NCBI GenBank assembly: GCA_029204225.1
Contig: CM055097.1
Span: 71,595,952 to 71,659,951, forward strand
Length of the DNA: 64,000 bases
Direction of reading: 5' to 3'
Origin: Diphasiastrum complanatum
Lineage: Eukaryota; Streptophyta; Lycopodiopsida; Lycopodiales; Lycopodiaceae
Shown here piece by piece: positions 46,931 through 59,310 of this stretch (positions are counted from its first letter, which is position 1; each line of letters opens with the position of its first letter). A program made the position numbers and the translations under genes. The notes under the pieces were generated by a model. It saw only the letters and a list, made by a program, of their open reading frames with translations, did not search any database and was not told the origin of the DNA.

Positions 46931-49770
46931 ACCTTTCCACACACTCCAATGCATTTATGTGAATCATCGGAGCTTCATCCCACACGATAAGGCAACATGA
47001 TATCAACAATTTACCTAGGTCTGATTGTTGTAAGATGTTACATGTAGAGGTTTCGTGTAGTTCCGTTGGAGGTATTTTAAACCTGGAATGAGCGGTCCTA
47101 CCGTCTTTTATCAACAATGCTGCAATACCAGAAGATGCCACAGCCAATGCAATCAAACCCTTTGCACGAAGATATGCCAACATGACATTGTACAAAAATG
47201 TCTTTCCCGTGCCCCCTGGACCGTCCACAAAAAACACACCACCACGTCCCTGAAGTACGTGACCATTAACGACACGATCAAAAATAGCTCTTTGGTCAAC
47301 GTTAAGCCGCTCTATATCGGCCTTCACACACTCCAAAATCTCATCCAAGAACATTTCGTTGCAGAAAATCCGAAATACGGTAACCGTCCTCTGCGGCACA
47401 GTGAATCCAAAGTTTGATAAAGATTTTCCTGCAGCTTGCATTATGTCCTCCACATCACATAGAGCTTTATCTATGAAAGATTGACTAATGTTTTCACTGC
47501 TTCTCGTACACCCCAAAACCTCAAATTGGTGAACGTAATCCTCACCCAAGTGACGCTCAACGACCTTCCATAATTGTATGGGATCAAAGGGGGCACATGT
47601 CAACAACAAAGTTGCAAACATCAATCTCAGCTGCCATGGGGTACCCCACACAATAGCCTCCTCAAGACAATCGAGCCACTCACTGATGTCGTCGATAAGC
47701 AGCCTCCTTTTATAGGCCTCTCTAAAAGACGACATAACCTCTCCATCCACACTTCGCAGATCTTCAAAGCTTCTCGCACCGCAAACATTCGATAAAAGCA
47801 CCCGTAAATAGAAATGCTCCCCTTCAGAAGGATGAACAAAGTACATACGACCAATCGTTCGGATTCTTTGGTCGTAAGTGTGACGAATCCACCTATGCAA
47901 ACCTTTGCTATATACAAATCACCTAGGCAAGTCTTGATATAGACAACTCAACGCCTCGAGGTATGTACTCGCATTCAACTCGAAATACTTAGTTAACGTC
48001 GTCTGGGCGTTTCTCTCTAGTACATCTTGCAAATCATCTTCATCATTAAAGTACATTACATTCTGTCTCGGAAGATGTACTGCCAAACGCACAACTACGG
48101 GTTTATGTGCACCTATGGAATATCCGAATAGCCTCCATCCTACTTCCTTGCAGAAATGTACCTTGCGTTCAGGTAGTTTTCTATCTCATTCACGCCAGAA
48201 GGTGCTTCGTTGTTCCCCTCTACGACCCTCGCCGTTATCATGTCCGACCCTTTGTACACATACTTGTACAAATATTTCACGATGCGTACATGCACACACA
48301 CCTCTACATTGATGTGGCACTGAAAGTAAAGGCTCAACCATCTATTATACGGCACCACCCATTGGTTGTCCAAATGTACACCCTTGCTTCTAACGACAAC
48401 GCCATTGTTTCTTCTTCTATGCAAAGCATAACCATTGACAATGGCTGTCTCCTGAACAAACTGTCTAGGATAGTTTTTGGAGCAACTCCCATCCTTCATA
48501 CACGGGGCATTTGGATAACATGATACACATGGTCCATGCATCATGCAAGTTTTCACTGTCTCGTACAATTGAGGATCAGTTTCCCTATCGGGAATTCAAC
48601 GCAAACGATATTGTCAAAATCTCTTGTAGTTATGGATTTCCTAGCATGTTCGAGTATTATCAAAATATGTGCATGTGGCAGTCCCCTCTTTTGGAACTCC
48701 ACAACATGTAATCTTTCTACTATGGCTCCAAATATTCCATCATCTTTCAAAAGATTGATCATACATTGCAGCTTCATATGAAACACTCAGGAAACTAAGT
48801 TGGGCCTATAAGTGGGTGTTTGCTAAAACTTCAATTCCCTTTTCACTTCTTGCCAATTCGGATTGGCAGTCATTGTGATGAACAGATCAAGACTACCCAT
48901 CACTCTCACAACAGCCATCGCATCTTGGTATAGTTGGTTTATGTGGCGTGGAGATCCAATATAAGAAAAAGGCAACACCACACGTTGACCCACCTCATTT
49001 GCAACACGGTCACCAACAGCGTCAACCAACCCGCATCGAATCTCCCTTTGAAATTTTCTCTGATTCGTGGAAATGTAAACCAAATGGTTTTGCACCAATT
49101 TTGCAAGTTCGTTGCACATATACTCTTGCAATAACCTTCCGTCCAAATGTATGGGCAACATATGTCGGCAGTTTTATCTGCTATCCCGTTTGCTGTTGGG
49201 GCATTGAACTGTCTATTTTCCAAGTTTCTACCACACCCAGATATGATTCGAAGATGTATATCTATCGTGTTGTTCACTCGCATAATTTGATGTGCACTTT
49301 TTTAAGTTTGCACAAATTGATTAATCTCCAGCATCACACTCTAAAGAAGACTCAACACATCAACACGGAGACGTTGATTCAGGGACAACCGTTGACTGAG
49401 TTGTGCATCATCTCCATCCATCATGTATATCTACGAGAATGAAGGACGCTCACTGGGCAGTAAGGAACCTATTAGATGGCACATCCTACCAGAAACTCTA
49501 AAACCGTAAGTGTCACCCCTCGCATTGGTCGTTGATTTAACGATCTTTACCCCTAAGAATGCAAAGGCAAGACTATTGTTATAACTTCTAATGGACTTAC
49601 AAAAATGGACGCCAACTTCTTATCCTATTGTATACAAATGTACCAAAACAAGAGGTGGAGAAGGAATCAATGGCAACCTAACTTTCCCTTTCATGCAACA
49701 GAAAGAGCTATTTGTCTCCACTTTCCATCGCAGAGCCAAACAACGGACACATGCAAACTCCATCGATCCT
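46931..49770 (-). pseudogene. Helitron Rep and helicase N-terminal half
   Basis: Reading leftward: an N-terminal zinc-finger-like region (CVRCLALRWKVE, CCMKGKVRLP, 49,745-49,660), the Helitron-like N domain (FITMTANPNWQEV, 48,880-48,840), Rep HUH motif GLPHAHILIIL (48,695-48,663), CYPNAPCMKDGSCSKNYPRQ, GVHLDNQWVVPYN, and the Rep tyrosine motif KYLYKYVYKG (48,283-48,252). A frameshift near 48,145 and a stop near 47,920 precede the helicase: Walker A FVDGPGGTGKTFLYN (47,233-47,189), then VWDEAPMIHINALECVERS (motif II) ending at 46,931. Motif III and onward are at 42,537 on the other strand. Rep would nick and join DNA strands in rolling-circle transposition; this copy is broken by several frameshifts and the inversion. 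Confidence 0.92.
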
Positions 49771-50026
49771 ATATCATGGCATGTAGGCGTATGATCAGAC
49801 GATGCAACTCGATATAACTTCGACCTTTTGTCTCTTTAAGAAGCACTGACAACTCTAGGCTCATCATCCTCAACCGTAAATTGCAAAGCCCTAGCTCATC
49901 GCTTTGCTATCGACCTACAAATTATTCTCCTTCTCCTTTCAGTTCAACATTCCACTTCTGGAGATATATATGAAGGATTGGTACGGAAATGTTTTGGGGT
50001 GACTAAATGTACGATATTGAAATCCT

Positions 50027-50629
50027 GCAATCTTAGTGAAATATTTAGCTCTACCTAAGTGATCTACAAGGTCATCCATTTTGAGTAATGGAGAATATTC
50101 TTAATAGTCACTTTATTTAAGCCTTTGTAATCCATGCACATCTGAAAAACTCCATCCTTCTTTGCTTTCAGAAGAACAGGTGCGTCCCAAGGTGAATATT
50201 TCCGATTTTTTTCCATTACATAAAGTCGATTTCTATCACATGCATCTACATACCACTCACATGCAACTCAAATTACTTAGTTACAGCCATCAAATGATCC
50301 GATCTTGCTGAATTATGATTTTTACTGCCCTTATCTAGTCAAAAACTCTAAAAAGAGAGCAATTTTTTACCAAAATCATAATCTTGAACCGTAAATTTTG
50401 TAAATCATTGGTATAAATCAATAACCAGCAATTAATAAATCTATAAATGAGATTACACTTGCTAGAAATTTAGATCTACCATTAGTTTTGAGCTACCATC
50501 TTAACAACATGCAGGTGACTAACCATTGAGAAATCACCCATTTGAAAGCTTGTTCTTCACTTGGAAGAGAAATCTAATCCATCTGCTATCTAAGATCCGA
50601 TGAAAAGTTTCACAACTCCAAGTTCTCTA
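50027..50629 (-). pseudogene. Second copy of the gypsy RT start and upstream region
   Basis: The block parallels 30,738-31,445. Its left part encodes on the minus strand the RT blocks CMDYKGLNK and KWMTL in broken frames. The rest is the non-coding upstream region. It is cut at GTTCTCT (50,622-50,628) by the LTR element that follows, and resumes at 55,903 with CTCTCTGATCTTCG. The left edge at 50,027 is where the Helitron ends. Confidence 0.8.
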
Positions 50630-50631
50630 AG

Positions 50632-51100
50632 TTAGAACTCGGTTTTGATCTGATTCATTAGTATAAGCTCTAAATGTGATGATGTAATTAGTGTACAGTT
50701 TATTTGGTTTACTGTATATGGTTGTGATCGGGACGTGACCCTTTAGGATATATTGATCGGGCACTAATCCCGTAGCCGGCTACTTGGGTTAGCCGAGTAG
50801 CCACACATAGGAAGAATTAGCCTGTACAACAAAGTTATTTACAGTACTTGCTATACTTGGGGGCATGTCCCAAGTTTGTCGATCGAATTTGGCCATATTG
50901 GGCCCGACCTTAGTTTGACAGGTGGTAGGCCAGTTTTAGGACACCTGCCTTTTCATGCAGTTTGTGAATACTCTATATGTATAGTGTTTCTTTGTAATCT
51001 ATTAACTTTTGTTGTGCCATCTTTGAGAGCTTGTGAGGAGTGGCTATGGTGATTGTGTGATGTGATCTGCATACTGCACTAGATTCTATCGGAATTTCAA
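50632..51100 (+). repeat. 5' LTR of the LARD-like element
   Basis: It runs from TTAGAACTCGG to TCGGAATTTCAA and shares most of its length with 55,570-55,902. It lacks the canonical TG...CA ends. Blocks around 50,668-50,740 and 50,963-50,990 and near 51,070 are missing from the 3' copy. CTCTATATGTATAGTG near 50,971 may be the TATA region. Confidence 0.85.
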
Positions 51101-51102
51101 CC

Positions 51103-51114
51103 TGGTATCAGAGC
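51103..51114 (+). promoter_or_regulatory. Primer-binding site
   Basis: TGGTATCAGAGC two bases after the LTR end: initiator tRNA-Met type, typical of copia-related elements. Confidence 0.85.
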
Positions 51115-54100
51115 TACAGGATGTTGCAGGTATGCACGATCCGGTGGAGCTATGGGATAGTGTCTTTCACCAGGAGAAATAGCACTCCAAGTGTCTCAGG
51201 AGAGAGGACTCCATACGGGGTATAGGCAGTCTGGATGGCAGGAGACAACAAAGTTCCTTCGGTCGGAGATTCGAGGAAGATCAGAACGATCATCGTAGGT
51301 GGATTCCGGGGAGAATTCACGGAGAAACTTGCAGTTTCGGTGGTTTCGGGGAAATCATCGATGGTGGCTTCATGATTCACTATGTGGATAGCCGTTTGGC
51401 GCAACGGGGCTTGCAGAAAGTTTGCAAAGAGCATTGATGGAGAGCCATAGCAATTTACAAGGATCGATTGGATGGAAAACTAAGGAAATTTGAAAAATTT
51501 CCAGTTTCGTGGGGTGTTAACGGTTTGAAATGAAAACGAGTGTGTTTGCAGTCGATATCGCACCAATTGGCAAGCCGTAAATTGTGTTACTGAGCTGGAG
51601 GTAGGGTGACCTCAGTCAGATAGGAGCTGCAAGTGAAAGCTCAGGGAAAGCCTGAGAAATGTCCAAAATATCCTCCTCTTCAAAGTTGCTAGGGTTTATA
51701 GGAGGAAAACGATGGATCTTTCTCTGTCAGAAGTGTTTTGATGATCTGTAAACCGGTAAGGATGTGCGCTGGGATAGGGCGACCCTGACTGCAGCTGGCC
51801 GTGGAGTGTCGTGGATCAACCAGGGAGCTGTAGCAGTTTGAATAGGGCGGCAGCCATAGCCACAAGCTTAAAGCTTTAAGCAAAGAAGGAAGAAGGGGAG
51901 AGAGAGGACCCGTGAGGGTCACGCGCGACCAACAGGAGTTGAGCTGTAGCGTTTCTAGAAGTCTTGCGGTTGGAGGGTTCCCATCGGCGTGCAGAGAGCG
52001 TATAGATCTTTGGATATGGTCAGGCATCGATCAACGATATGGATGAATTGTTCAGGGAGCAATGTGATCCGTTGGATCAAAGGCCACCATTGAATTCAAT
52101 CTTTGAAGAGGGCTATCTTTAGCTAGAAGGCACATTTTTTTGCCATCTTTGGGCCAAAATGACCCTTGAAATTGCTTGCTCAAAGCCAGCGGACAAAGCG
52201 ATGTCACAAAGCAGGAAAAAATGTGTTTTGGGGAATTTTCATCACCATTCTATCGAGCGGAGTGCGGGTGACTTAGTGATGGGCTACATTCGCTATTTGG
52301 GTACCATAGGGCCAAATTTGGGACAATTTTTGGCTGGTAAAATCTGTTACACGGCGGTACAATGAGGCATTATCACTTCGGAATCATTATTACTTACTCC
52401 TGATAGGGTAATAGGGTGTTTTGAAAGTGGTGAATGCGGTATGGGAGCGAATGGTAGCGGAATTGTGTGGAGAAAGCTAGTTTTGGCGACGGAAGTGCAG
52501 TTTGGCGGCGTGACTACTCATCATTGGCGACAATTTTGAGAGGGCAAGCAATCACAGGTGAGAGGTAGGCATGGTATGCCGATTACAGGTGAGAAATTCT
52601 TGTGATCGGGTTCAACTTTTGGAGTTAGAACCAACCAACATCAAGTGGCGTTTTGGAGGAACGCTCTCACAGGCATGATCAGCAGTGGCATTGGAGTCAG
52701 GTGATAGCTGCATTGACACACGCATCTGTAACTTGAAAATTTCTCGTTCGGAGGGAAATATGGACTAGCTTGGAGGTACACACATTTTGGCGGTCACAGG
52801 TGATGGAAGTGCGAGGTGGTGCCAGTTGGAAGCCATTGGGCAAGATAGCAGACTTGCATTGGACGAGCTGTGTGTGGGACACGCAGAGTGTGATGATTTT
52901 GTGGTTTGCAGTTGGTAAGTCAATTTTGAACAAGTCATTTTAGCTGTGGAGCAGTGTATCAGGTTTGTCATCGAGGAGATACTCTTCAACTGCCAGTTTG
53001 GATAAGTCAAGTCAATTTGTCATATTAGGATTGCATCAGGGATGCAGATTTCAGTGATGACAAGGTGCAGATCATTTGGTTTGGGCCATGGAAGATCTCA
53101 CAGGTTCACTTGGAGGGATATTGGCATGCACAGTCATGTGAGGGACTTGATGGTGGCTTTGGAGTTCACATCTCAGTGTATTCTCAGGGAGTGATTTGGA
53201 ACCATTCACAGGAGCAGCTTGGAGCTAGATCGGGGGAATACAAGTGGGCACTACAGAGTAGATGCTCAGATCTTTGTGATCAGGGATGGCATTGGAATAC
53301 CTGGTAGGGATAGCACTCCAGGATGACATGGGATGATCATCAGGGGACAGCTATTTCATATTGGACTTGAGTATTTGGATTGGACAGGACTTACAGGTGG
53401 GATTCATGATGGAATCAGGAAGCTGCAAACGCAAATGGTCAAAGCGTGAAGCTTTGAGAGCCCGCTCTAAGTTGGAGAGCTGATGGAGATCGCACGGGGT
53501 GTGATCGGAGGGAAAACACTATGATGGGTGTTTTGCTAGCGATCTATTGCAGGGGACATTGATGGCGAGGACTTCATGGTGTGCTCATTTGGGAGTATAG
53601 GATAACATTACAGCAGGGGGCTAGTTTTGGACATTGGCATTGATGGGGAGACATCTACCATCACAGGTGCAGATAAGCTATCTATAGCTTTCATGCATTT
53701 GGCTGTATTTGTAGGAGTCTAGGCTTGGCACAGGTGTTGGAATTTCCATGGTGTAGATTCTCAAGTGGTGAGATCAGGGATAAGCCTAGAGGAAGTCACT
53801 CAGAGCCATAGACCTCAGTATGATCAGGGAGACATTAGTCTCGGGATCCCGTGAGCGACGACTTAGGGATATGCTTACGGTGGCATGGTGTCGGGTGGCA
53901 CATAGCCAGGGAGAGTGAGCAGATGCTAGGAGCCAGGTGGAGCAGGTGATGCTTTGGAGTTCGGCTTGTCTAGCAGGATGGTGACCAGGATCGGAGACAT
54001 CAGGTGAGCATAGTATGTGGACGACGAGTCCATTGGGGTGGCACTCAGAGAGATGCTATAGTTGCTCAGGTATGATATGTCAATTGATGTATGGACGATG

Positions 54101-55556
54101 TTCTTTAGTTGGAGCATCATGTGGTGACCTAGAGATGGGTCAAGCCTACTTGGAGGTAGGTGGCATGGAGAGCATTACGGGTGATGTGGATCTAGCATGC
54201 CCATGGTTGTGAGCCAACAGGGATGGAGATGGTTGCTCAAGGAGTGACAGCTAATACTTTGGCGAGTGATCAAGTGAGCTGCATGATTATATGCACGGTA
54301 GTCTCCAGGTTGGCGTCACATGTTATTGTTATCCATCATTATTTGGTAAGCAGGATCCGGTTTGTGGTTAGATCCAATTGGAGTCTAGTTGCACTATAGG
54401 TGGAAAGATTCTTGGGGAGCTATTAGGGGGTAATGGATACTTGGTGATCAAATGGTACAGGGTACAGGGTTCTGGAGCTATCCTACCTGATATGCTATGG
54501 ATCGTGGGTGAGCTATTCATCACGATAGTGGATCTAGTTTGCATTTGCTTTGGCTTGGACGCTATGATGGATACAGTGTTGGTGAGATAGGCTCCTTGGT
54601 GGAAGGCCTATGTACTGGTCAAATCAGAGTTGGCAACGTCAAGCATGGAAAGTGATGTAGGACAGGCAAATCATCATCAGTATCTCTGGGAGGTAGGCAA
54701 GCTACTCAGGTATAGCCTATGGTGAGGTTTGTGTACATTCATTTGTTGAGTCTTTGGTAGACTCTTGTGCTTGGAGCATGGGGAATGGATGGGGATTAGC
54801 TTTCAGGACTTACTGGATAGATGTATATGTGTGGACGTGAGAGCATCTTGGTACATGTGTAGGCCATGGTTGAAAACCTGATTTGGAGACTAGTGGTGTA
54901 GCAGCAGATCTACAGGTGGCACAGGTGTTGGTACGACAGGATACCACAGTTTGGGCAGGCCTTGGTCATGTATTTGACGCTTTATCATTCATGTTGGTGT
55001 GCATGAGTGTGTGTGGGCTTGCATGTTGCCTTGTCACAGGAGTCTAGATCTGAGTCAGAGTCGTATGTGGTTATGCATTTGCTATAGTAAAACAAAGTAG
55101 TCATTTATGCTCATTGACTTGTCATTGTCTACTAGTTGTCTATCTAGTGAGGGTATAACCTTATGGTGGCAGTAAGATTTCCTCAAGTTGAGCCTCAGTC
55201 GCTCATTTATGTCAGCTTTACAGGTCTATACTTGTAAGTGTCTGATAGGATATCAGCCTAGCTAAATGGAGGATGTAAGTCTCATGGTGGCAGTGGGATT
55301 TCCTCAGTTTGAGCCATGTCGCTCATGTGGTCCACTTGTGTTCAAGTCGGATTGGGGACGAGTCAGTTGGTCGAGAGTATGATAGACTCTCTGTATGAGC
55401 ATTGTGTTTACATGATACTTTGTGAGTCAAACTTGGTGGTTTATTGGTGTGCTTGAGTGTGAGTCAAGTACATAGTAGCTGTGATATGCATAACATATTT
55501 TGGGCACTCCAGACGCTGTTGCAATATATTGTTTTTCACTCTTATCACATTTGAGC
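51115..55556 (+). other. Non-coding interior of the LARD-like element
   Basis: The plus strand is rich in G and in short words such as GGTGGCA, CAGGGA, ATCAGG and GTGGAG, unlike its flanks. Two similar blocks of the form ATGGTGGCAGTRRGATTTCC, TCAGTCGCTCAT-like occur near 55,163 and 55,276. There are no conserved protein motifs. Confidence 0.7.
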
Positions 55557-55569
55557 TTAAGGGAGAGAG
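55557..55569 (+). promoter_or_regulatory. Polypurine tract
   Basis: AAGGGAGAGAG directly precedes the 3' LTR start (TTAGAAATTAG), which supports the LTR boundary despite the missing TG. Confidence 0.75.
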
Positions 55570-55902
55570 TTAGAAATTAGTTTTGATCTGATTCATTAGG
55601 ATATATTGATCGGGCACTGATCCCATAGCCGGCTACTTAGGTTAGCCGAGTAGCCACACATAGGAAGAATTAGCCTATACAGAGTTATTTATAGTACTTG
55701 CTATACTTGGGGGCATGTCCCAAGTTTGTTGGTCGAATTTGGCCATATTGGGCCCGACCTTAGTTTGACAGGTGGTAGGCCAGTTTTAGGACGCCTGTCT
55801 TTTCAAGCAGTTTCTTTGTAATCTATTAACTTTTGTTGTGCTATCTTTGAGAGCTTGTGAGGAGTGGCTATGGTGATTGTGTGATGTGATCTGGAATTTC
55901 AA
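55570..55902 (+). repeat. 3' LTR of the LARD-like element
   Basis: 333 bp, shorter than the 5' LTR by at least three deletions. Ends GGAATTTCAA before CTCTCTGATC. Confidence 0.85.
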
Positions 55903-55956
55903 CTCTCTGATCTTCGTAAACCTTGATTTGATACCACTGCAAGGGAAAGCCATATT

Positions 55957-56176
55957 TGACGACTTCATTCTCTCTATTGCTTTTAGACAGTGGGCCGATC
56001 TTTCTTGAGCCCTTCAGTTGCTATTTACGTAGTCTCTTTTGTACTTGTATTATATACAGTGTGAATATACAATTTTTTGTGTGAGCAATCAAGTGGATTC
56101 TTGTCTTGAAGTGCTTGTAGAAGTGTTGTGGTGATTGCGTTAATCAATTACGTTGTTGTCATCTTGGTATCAGAGC
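55957..56176 (+). repeat. Second copy of the copia LTR fragment and PBS
   Basis: It parallels 32,374-32,600, including TATTATATACAGTG and the TGGTATCAGAGC site (56,165-56,176). Similarity ends at about 56,222, where repeat X begins. Between 55,920 and 55,957 lies TTTGATACCAC, possibly a minus-strand primer-binding site of the gypsy copy. Confidence 0.75.
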
Positions 56177-56388
56177 GGGATGATAGTTATCACTAGATAA
56201 GAATGAGGTGGAAAAATTGAAAAAATATGAAAAAAAAATAACAACACATACAACATATTTGAGATACTCAAATTATGACAATTAAAACTTGAAGAACAAA
56301 ACAAAATGAAAAATATTAGTGTTTGAGAAAACCCTAATGAAATTTTTTAGATCGCATTCCAAAGGACGTTCTAGAAAGGACATTGCAA

Positions 56389-56389
<1 letters not shown>

Positions 56390-56480
<91 letters not shown>

Positions 56481-56504
56481 CTATATATATATATATATAT
56501 ATAT
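56390..56504. repeat. (AC)44 and (AT)n microsatellites
   Basis: An AC run of about 88 bp followed by an interrupted AT run. Longer than in X copy 1. Confidence 0.97.
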
Positions 56505-56862
56505 GTAAACATGGAACTAGTTTCGTTCAGTTCCATAAAAAGAATTGCTCTAAAAGTTTCCAATATAGTATTGGTACACTCTATGTAGTTAAAAACTGCA
56601 AAATAGGGCCTCAAAAAATGGCCTAAAAATAGAAAAAAAAAAGTGTAAAGTTTCATTTTTTTTTGGGTTTTTAGGCCATTTTTTGGAGTTTTTGGCAAAT
56701 TTTTTGTTTTGCTACCCAATACTATGCAGAGTAGCCTAGTACTGTTTTTGGCCATTTAAGAAATTTTTCAGGAAAAAAAAAATTAACAACAATATCGGGT
56801 TCCGTGGTTTGAAACTGTTCCGCATAGTAAAAATGGTATAGAACGGGTGTTTATGGAGCATT

Positions 56863-56892
<30 letters not shown>
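56863..56892. repeat. (GT)15 microsatellite
   Basis: 30-bp GT run; 80 bp at the same site in X copy 1. Confidence 0.95.
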
Positions 56893-56894
<2 letters not shown>

Positions 56895-58160
56895 GTGCAC
56901 GTGTGCGTGTACATATATACATGTATATGTCATTGTTGCTTACAAAAATTATGAGAGTTACATTGTATTGTTTATCTTGAGTTGATGAGTTTTGCTTTTC
57001 ATTGTTCTAAAATCATGGCTCATACAAAATAAAAATTTGGACAAACAAAATTAATATGCAGACAACTTAGAAATTGGCTTAATTTTTTTTTTTTTTAATT
57101 TTTGAAGTCTGAAACATTTGCCCTTCAAAGATTATAAATTGTCGTAAACTTGAAAGTGCTCTTGAAAGATTTTCTTTTTATACAACTTTTGAATGTTGCA
57201 CAATAATGCTCATAAAAAACTTTTCAAAAATGATTACAAAAAAAAACCTGATATTGGGCCCTTATGAGGTCACCACAGAGAGTAGACATGGGGTTCACGT
57301 TGTAGGCAAGCGTGTGCTTGAACTTTTATGTATGAAGAAGAGAGTGAGTGTGCTAGAATGCAAAATACATTGGCCACCTAGATTCTCTTTTCAAAGCTTA
57401 CTTTCTCTATGCTCATTTGAAAATTTTCACATTTTCATCCACAACCATTCACTTCAATCCCCTTGAGAAATTTACAAACAAATTTTCTATGTAAACTTCC
57501 AAGAATATGTGAACTTAGCCTAAGCATTTAAAACATTTACTCACAACCCAAAAAGGACAATTTTTTCAATGAAGTCCAAAATCAAAGAGCTTAACATATT
57601 AGAATCTCTCTTTCTTGACCATGTAACTCACAAGAGCTCATAAGTACAAAACCAATAGAAAGTAATAGCTCGAATCAAATATTGGTCTTTATATTCAGCT
57701 TCCATCTATCTCTTGGAATTTTCTCTTTTTAGTCACCATGTCTTTTTTTTTTTTTTCTAGTTCATTGGCAACTGAGACATGTCACACTCCTAATTTAATG
57801 ACCCTCCAATGTCTTCGCACTTATTGCATCCTTTCTTTGAATTTATATTCTACTTTTCAAGAAAATTAGGCTACCATTGATTCCAAGTCTAATCATCACA
57901 AGATCCAAAATCTAATGTTAAATTTACAATTTAACTGACACTCTTTGTTCACGCAAGTTTTTTATTTGAAACCTTTTTGCTCCTCGTCTAAGGAGTCAGA
58001 GTTTGATCCAACTATTTCTCGTGTTCATATAAAACACCATTTTATTGAGTCATTCTATAAATACATAATAGTCTAGTTAATATTGAACCCTCAAGCATTA
58101 TGCATGGAAGACTTTCTCAAGAGCCACGTGGAAAGGATCATCACTTTTGTGAACGAATAT

Positions 58161-58348
58161 TTTTTTGTTGGATATAGACTTACGCCACTAGTGGGTTATA
58201 CACAATATATACAGCCTGGCCATGCCATTTGGGCAATGGCAAGTGCGGAGCAAGCTCCTTAGAATGTCACTACGCAACGACTGAGATTCGAGCCTGTGCC
58301 TTGTAGTCGCAGTCAACCACTCTACCCAAGCACCGTGCTGCGATGGAC
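58161..58348 (-). mobile_element. tRNA-derived SINE, 188 bp, with target duplication
   Basis: On the minus strand the element begins near CCATCGCAGC, has an A-box-like TGGGTAGAGTGG (about 58,325-58,314) and a B-box-like GGCTCGAATCT (about 58,290-58,280), and ends with an oligo-A stretch (AACAAAAAAA, 58,170-58,161). It is flanked by TTGTGAACGAATAT (58,147-58,160) and TTGTGAACAAATAT (58,349-58,362), a 14-bp target duplication with one difference. X copy 1 has the single uninterrupted site (46,310-46,325), so the insertion came after X was duplicated. Confidence 0.88.
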
Positions 58349-58581
58349 TTGTGAACAAATATTGAAAAAGTGATGCCACATTTCCCTTCAAATATGGATA
58401 TTTCTTGCAAATATCATGCAACACCTAGGACTAGAAAATCAATCATCTCCAATGTTTACACACTTTGTCTAGAATTGGTTTTTTGTCGAAACAAATTCAT
58501 AAGAATCTTGCATACTTCCTCGTCCTAGTTCCCAAGAAAAATCATCACCAACAAAGCTTTCCAAAAGTGTATTCATATTTG

Positions 58582-58584
<3 letters not shown>

Positions 58585-58652
<68 letters not shown>
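58585..58652. repeat. (CT)34 microsatellite
   Basis: 68-bp CT run in X copy 2, orthologous in position to the 134-bp GA run at 46,040. Confidence 0.97.
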
Positions 58653-58654
<2 letters not shown>

Positions 58655-59214
58655 AAGGAAAGAGTCGTACTAGGTTGCATAATGAAGATGACATGGCGAA
58701 ACAAACCCAAAGCACATACTAGGAATTTCGAGTGAAGCCCACATGGCTAACCACAATTTGAAAGTAGAAAGATTTTTCATGTCACTAATGTGTACAAAGA
58801 AACAATGAAAAAAACAAAGATAAACTCAAAATTAAAAAATTCTCCATCAATTCAATGTTGGCACGTGATTACTAAGGACTCCTTAGGTTAAAAAAATTGG
58901 TGGATTAGCCCAAAACGGCTCAACTATCTTGACGCTACATACCTTGTTGTTACGAATTGGGACACTTATATTCATATGCTTTCCCACTACTTGGGCCATG
59001 CCTAATTTATGATTTTAGGAGGTGGGACACATATCATGCTTCCCTACTACTTTGGTCACGACTAAATTATGATTCCACATAGGATTCTCCCTAGTAAGTG
59101 TCAAAACCCCATCCCCCACCCTATTATTACCTTATCCGACTTTGCATTTTGAATTTTTTTTTTTTAAATTATTCCACCTTTAAACAAAGCTTCAAATTGT
59201 GAGTAGGTCGTCAT

Positions 59215-59310
59215 CCATCACAACAGGGTAAATCCGATAGAGTTGTTTGTGATGACCAAAAGGCTTGAACCCTGGCCGTTGCTTAGTGACATCTAAGGAG
59301 CTTTTATGGA
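59215..59310 (+). repeat. Older SINE-like block in repeat X
   Basis: CCGATAGAGTTGT, AGGCTTGAACCC and GCCGTTGCTTAGTGACAT then CTAAGGAGCTT line up with the A box, B box and downstream region of the SINE at 58,161-58,348, in the opposite orientation. The same block is in X copy 1 (45,395-45,475), so it predates the X duplication. Confidence 0.65.

Larger units (their letters stand above)
50632..55902 (+). mobile_element. Non-coding LTR element (LARD-like), 5.27 kb
   Basis: It has a 5' LTR (50,632-51,100), a primer-binding site, a 4.4-kb interior, a polypurine tract and a 3' LTR (55,570-55,902). The interior has no gag, protease, RT, RNase H or integrase on either strand; the longest frames are under 115 codons and show no conserved motif. 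It sits in a duplicated gypsy sequence whose empty site can be read at 31,438-31,447, with TCTCT beside both ends. This matches the class of large retrotransposon derivatives that depend on another element's enzymes. Confidence 0.85.

Noticed and set aside
51150-51434. 94-codon minus-strand frame in the LARD-like element
   Set aside because: No conserved motif, wrong strand for the element, and similar lengths arise by chance in this G-rich DNA.
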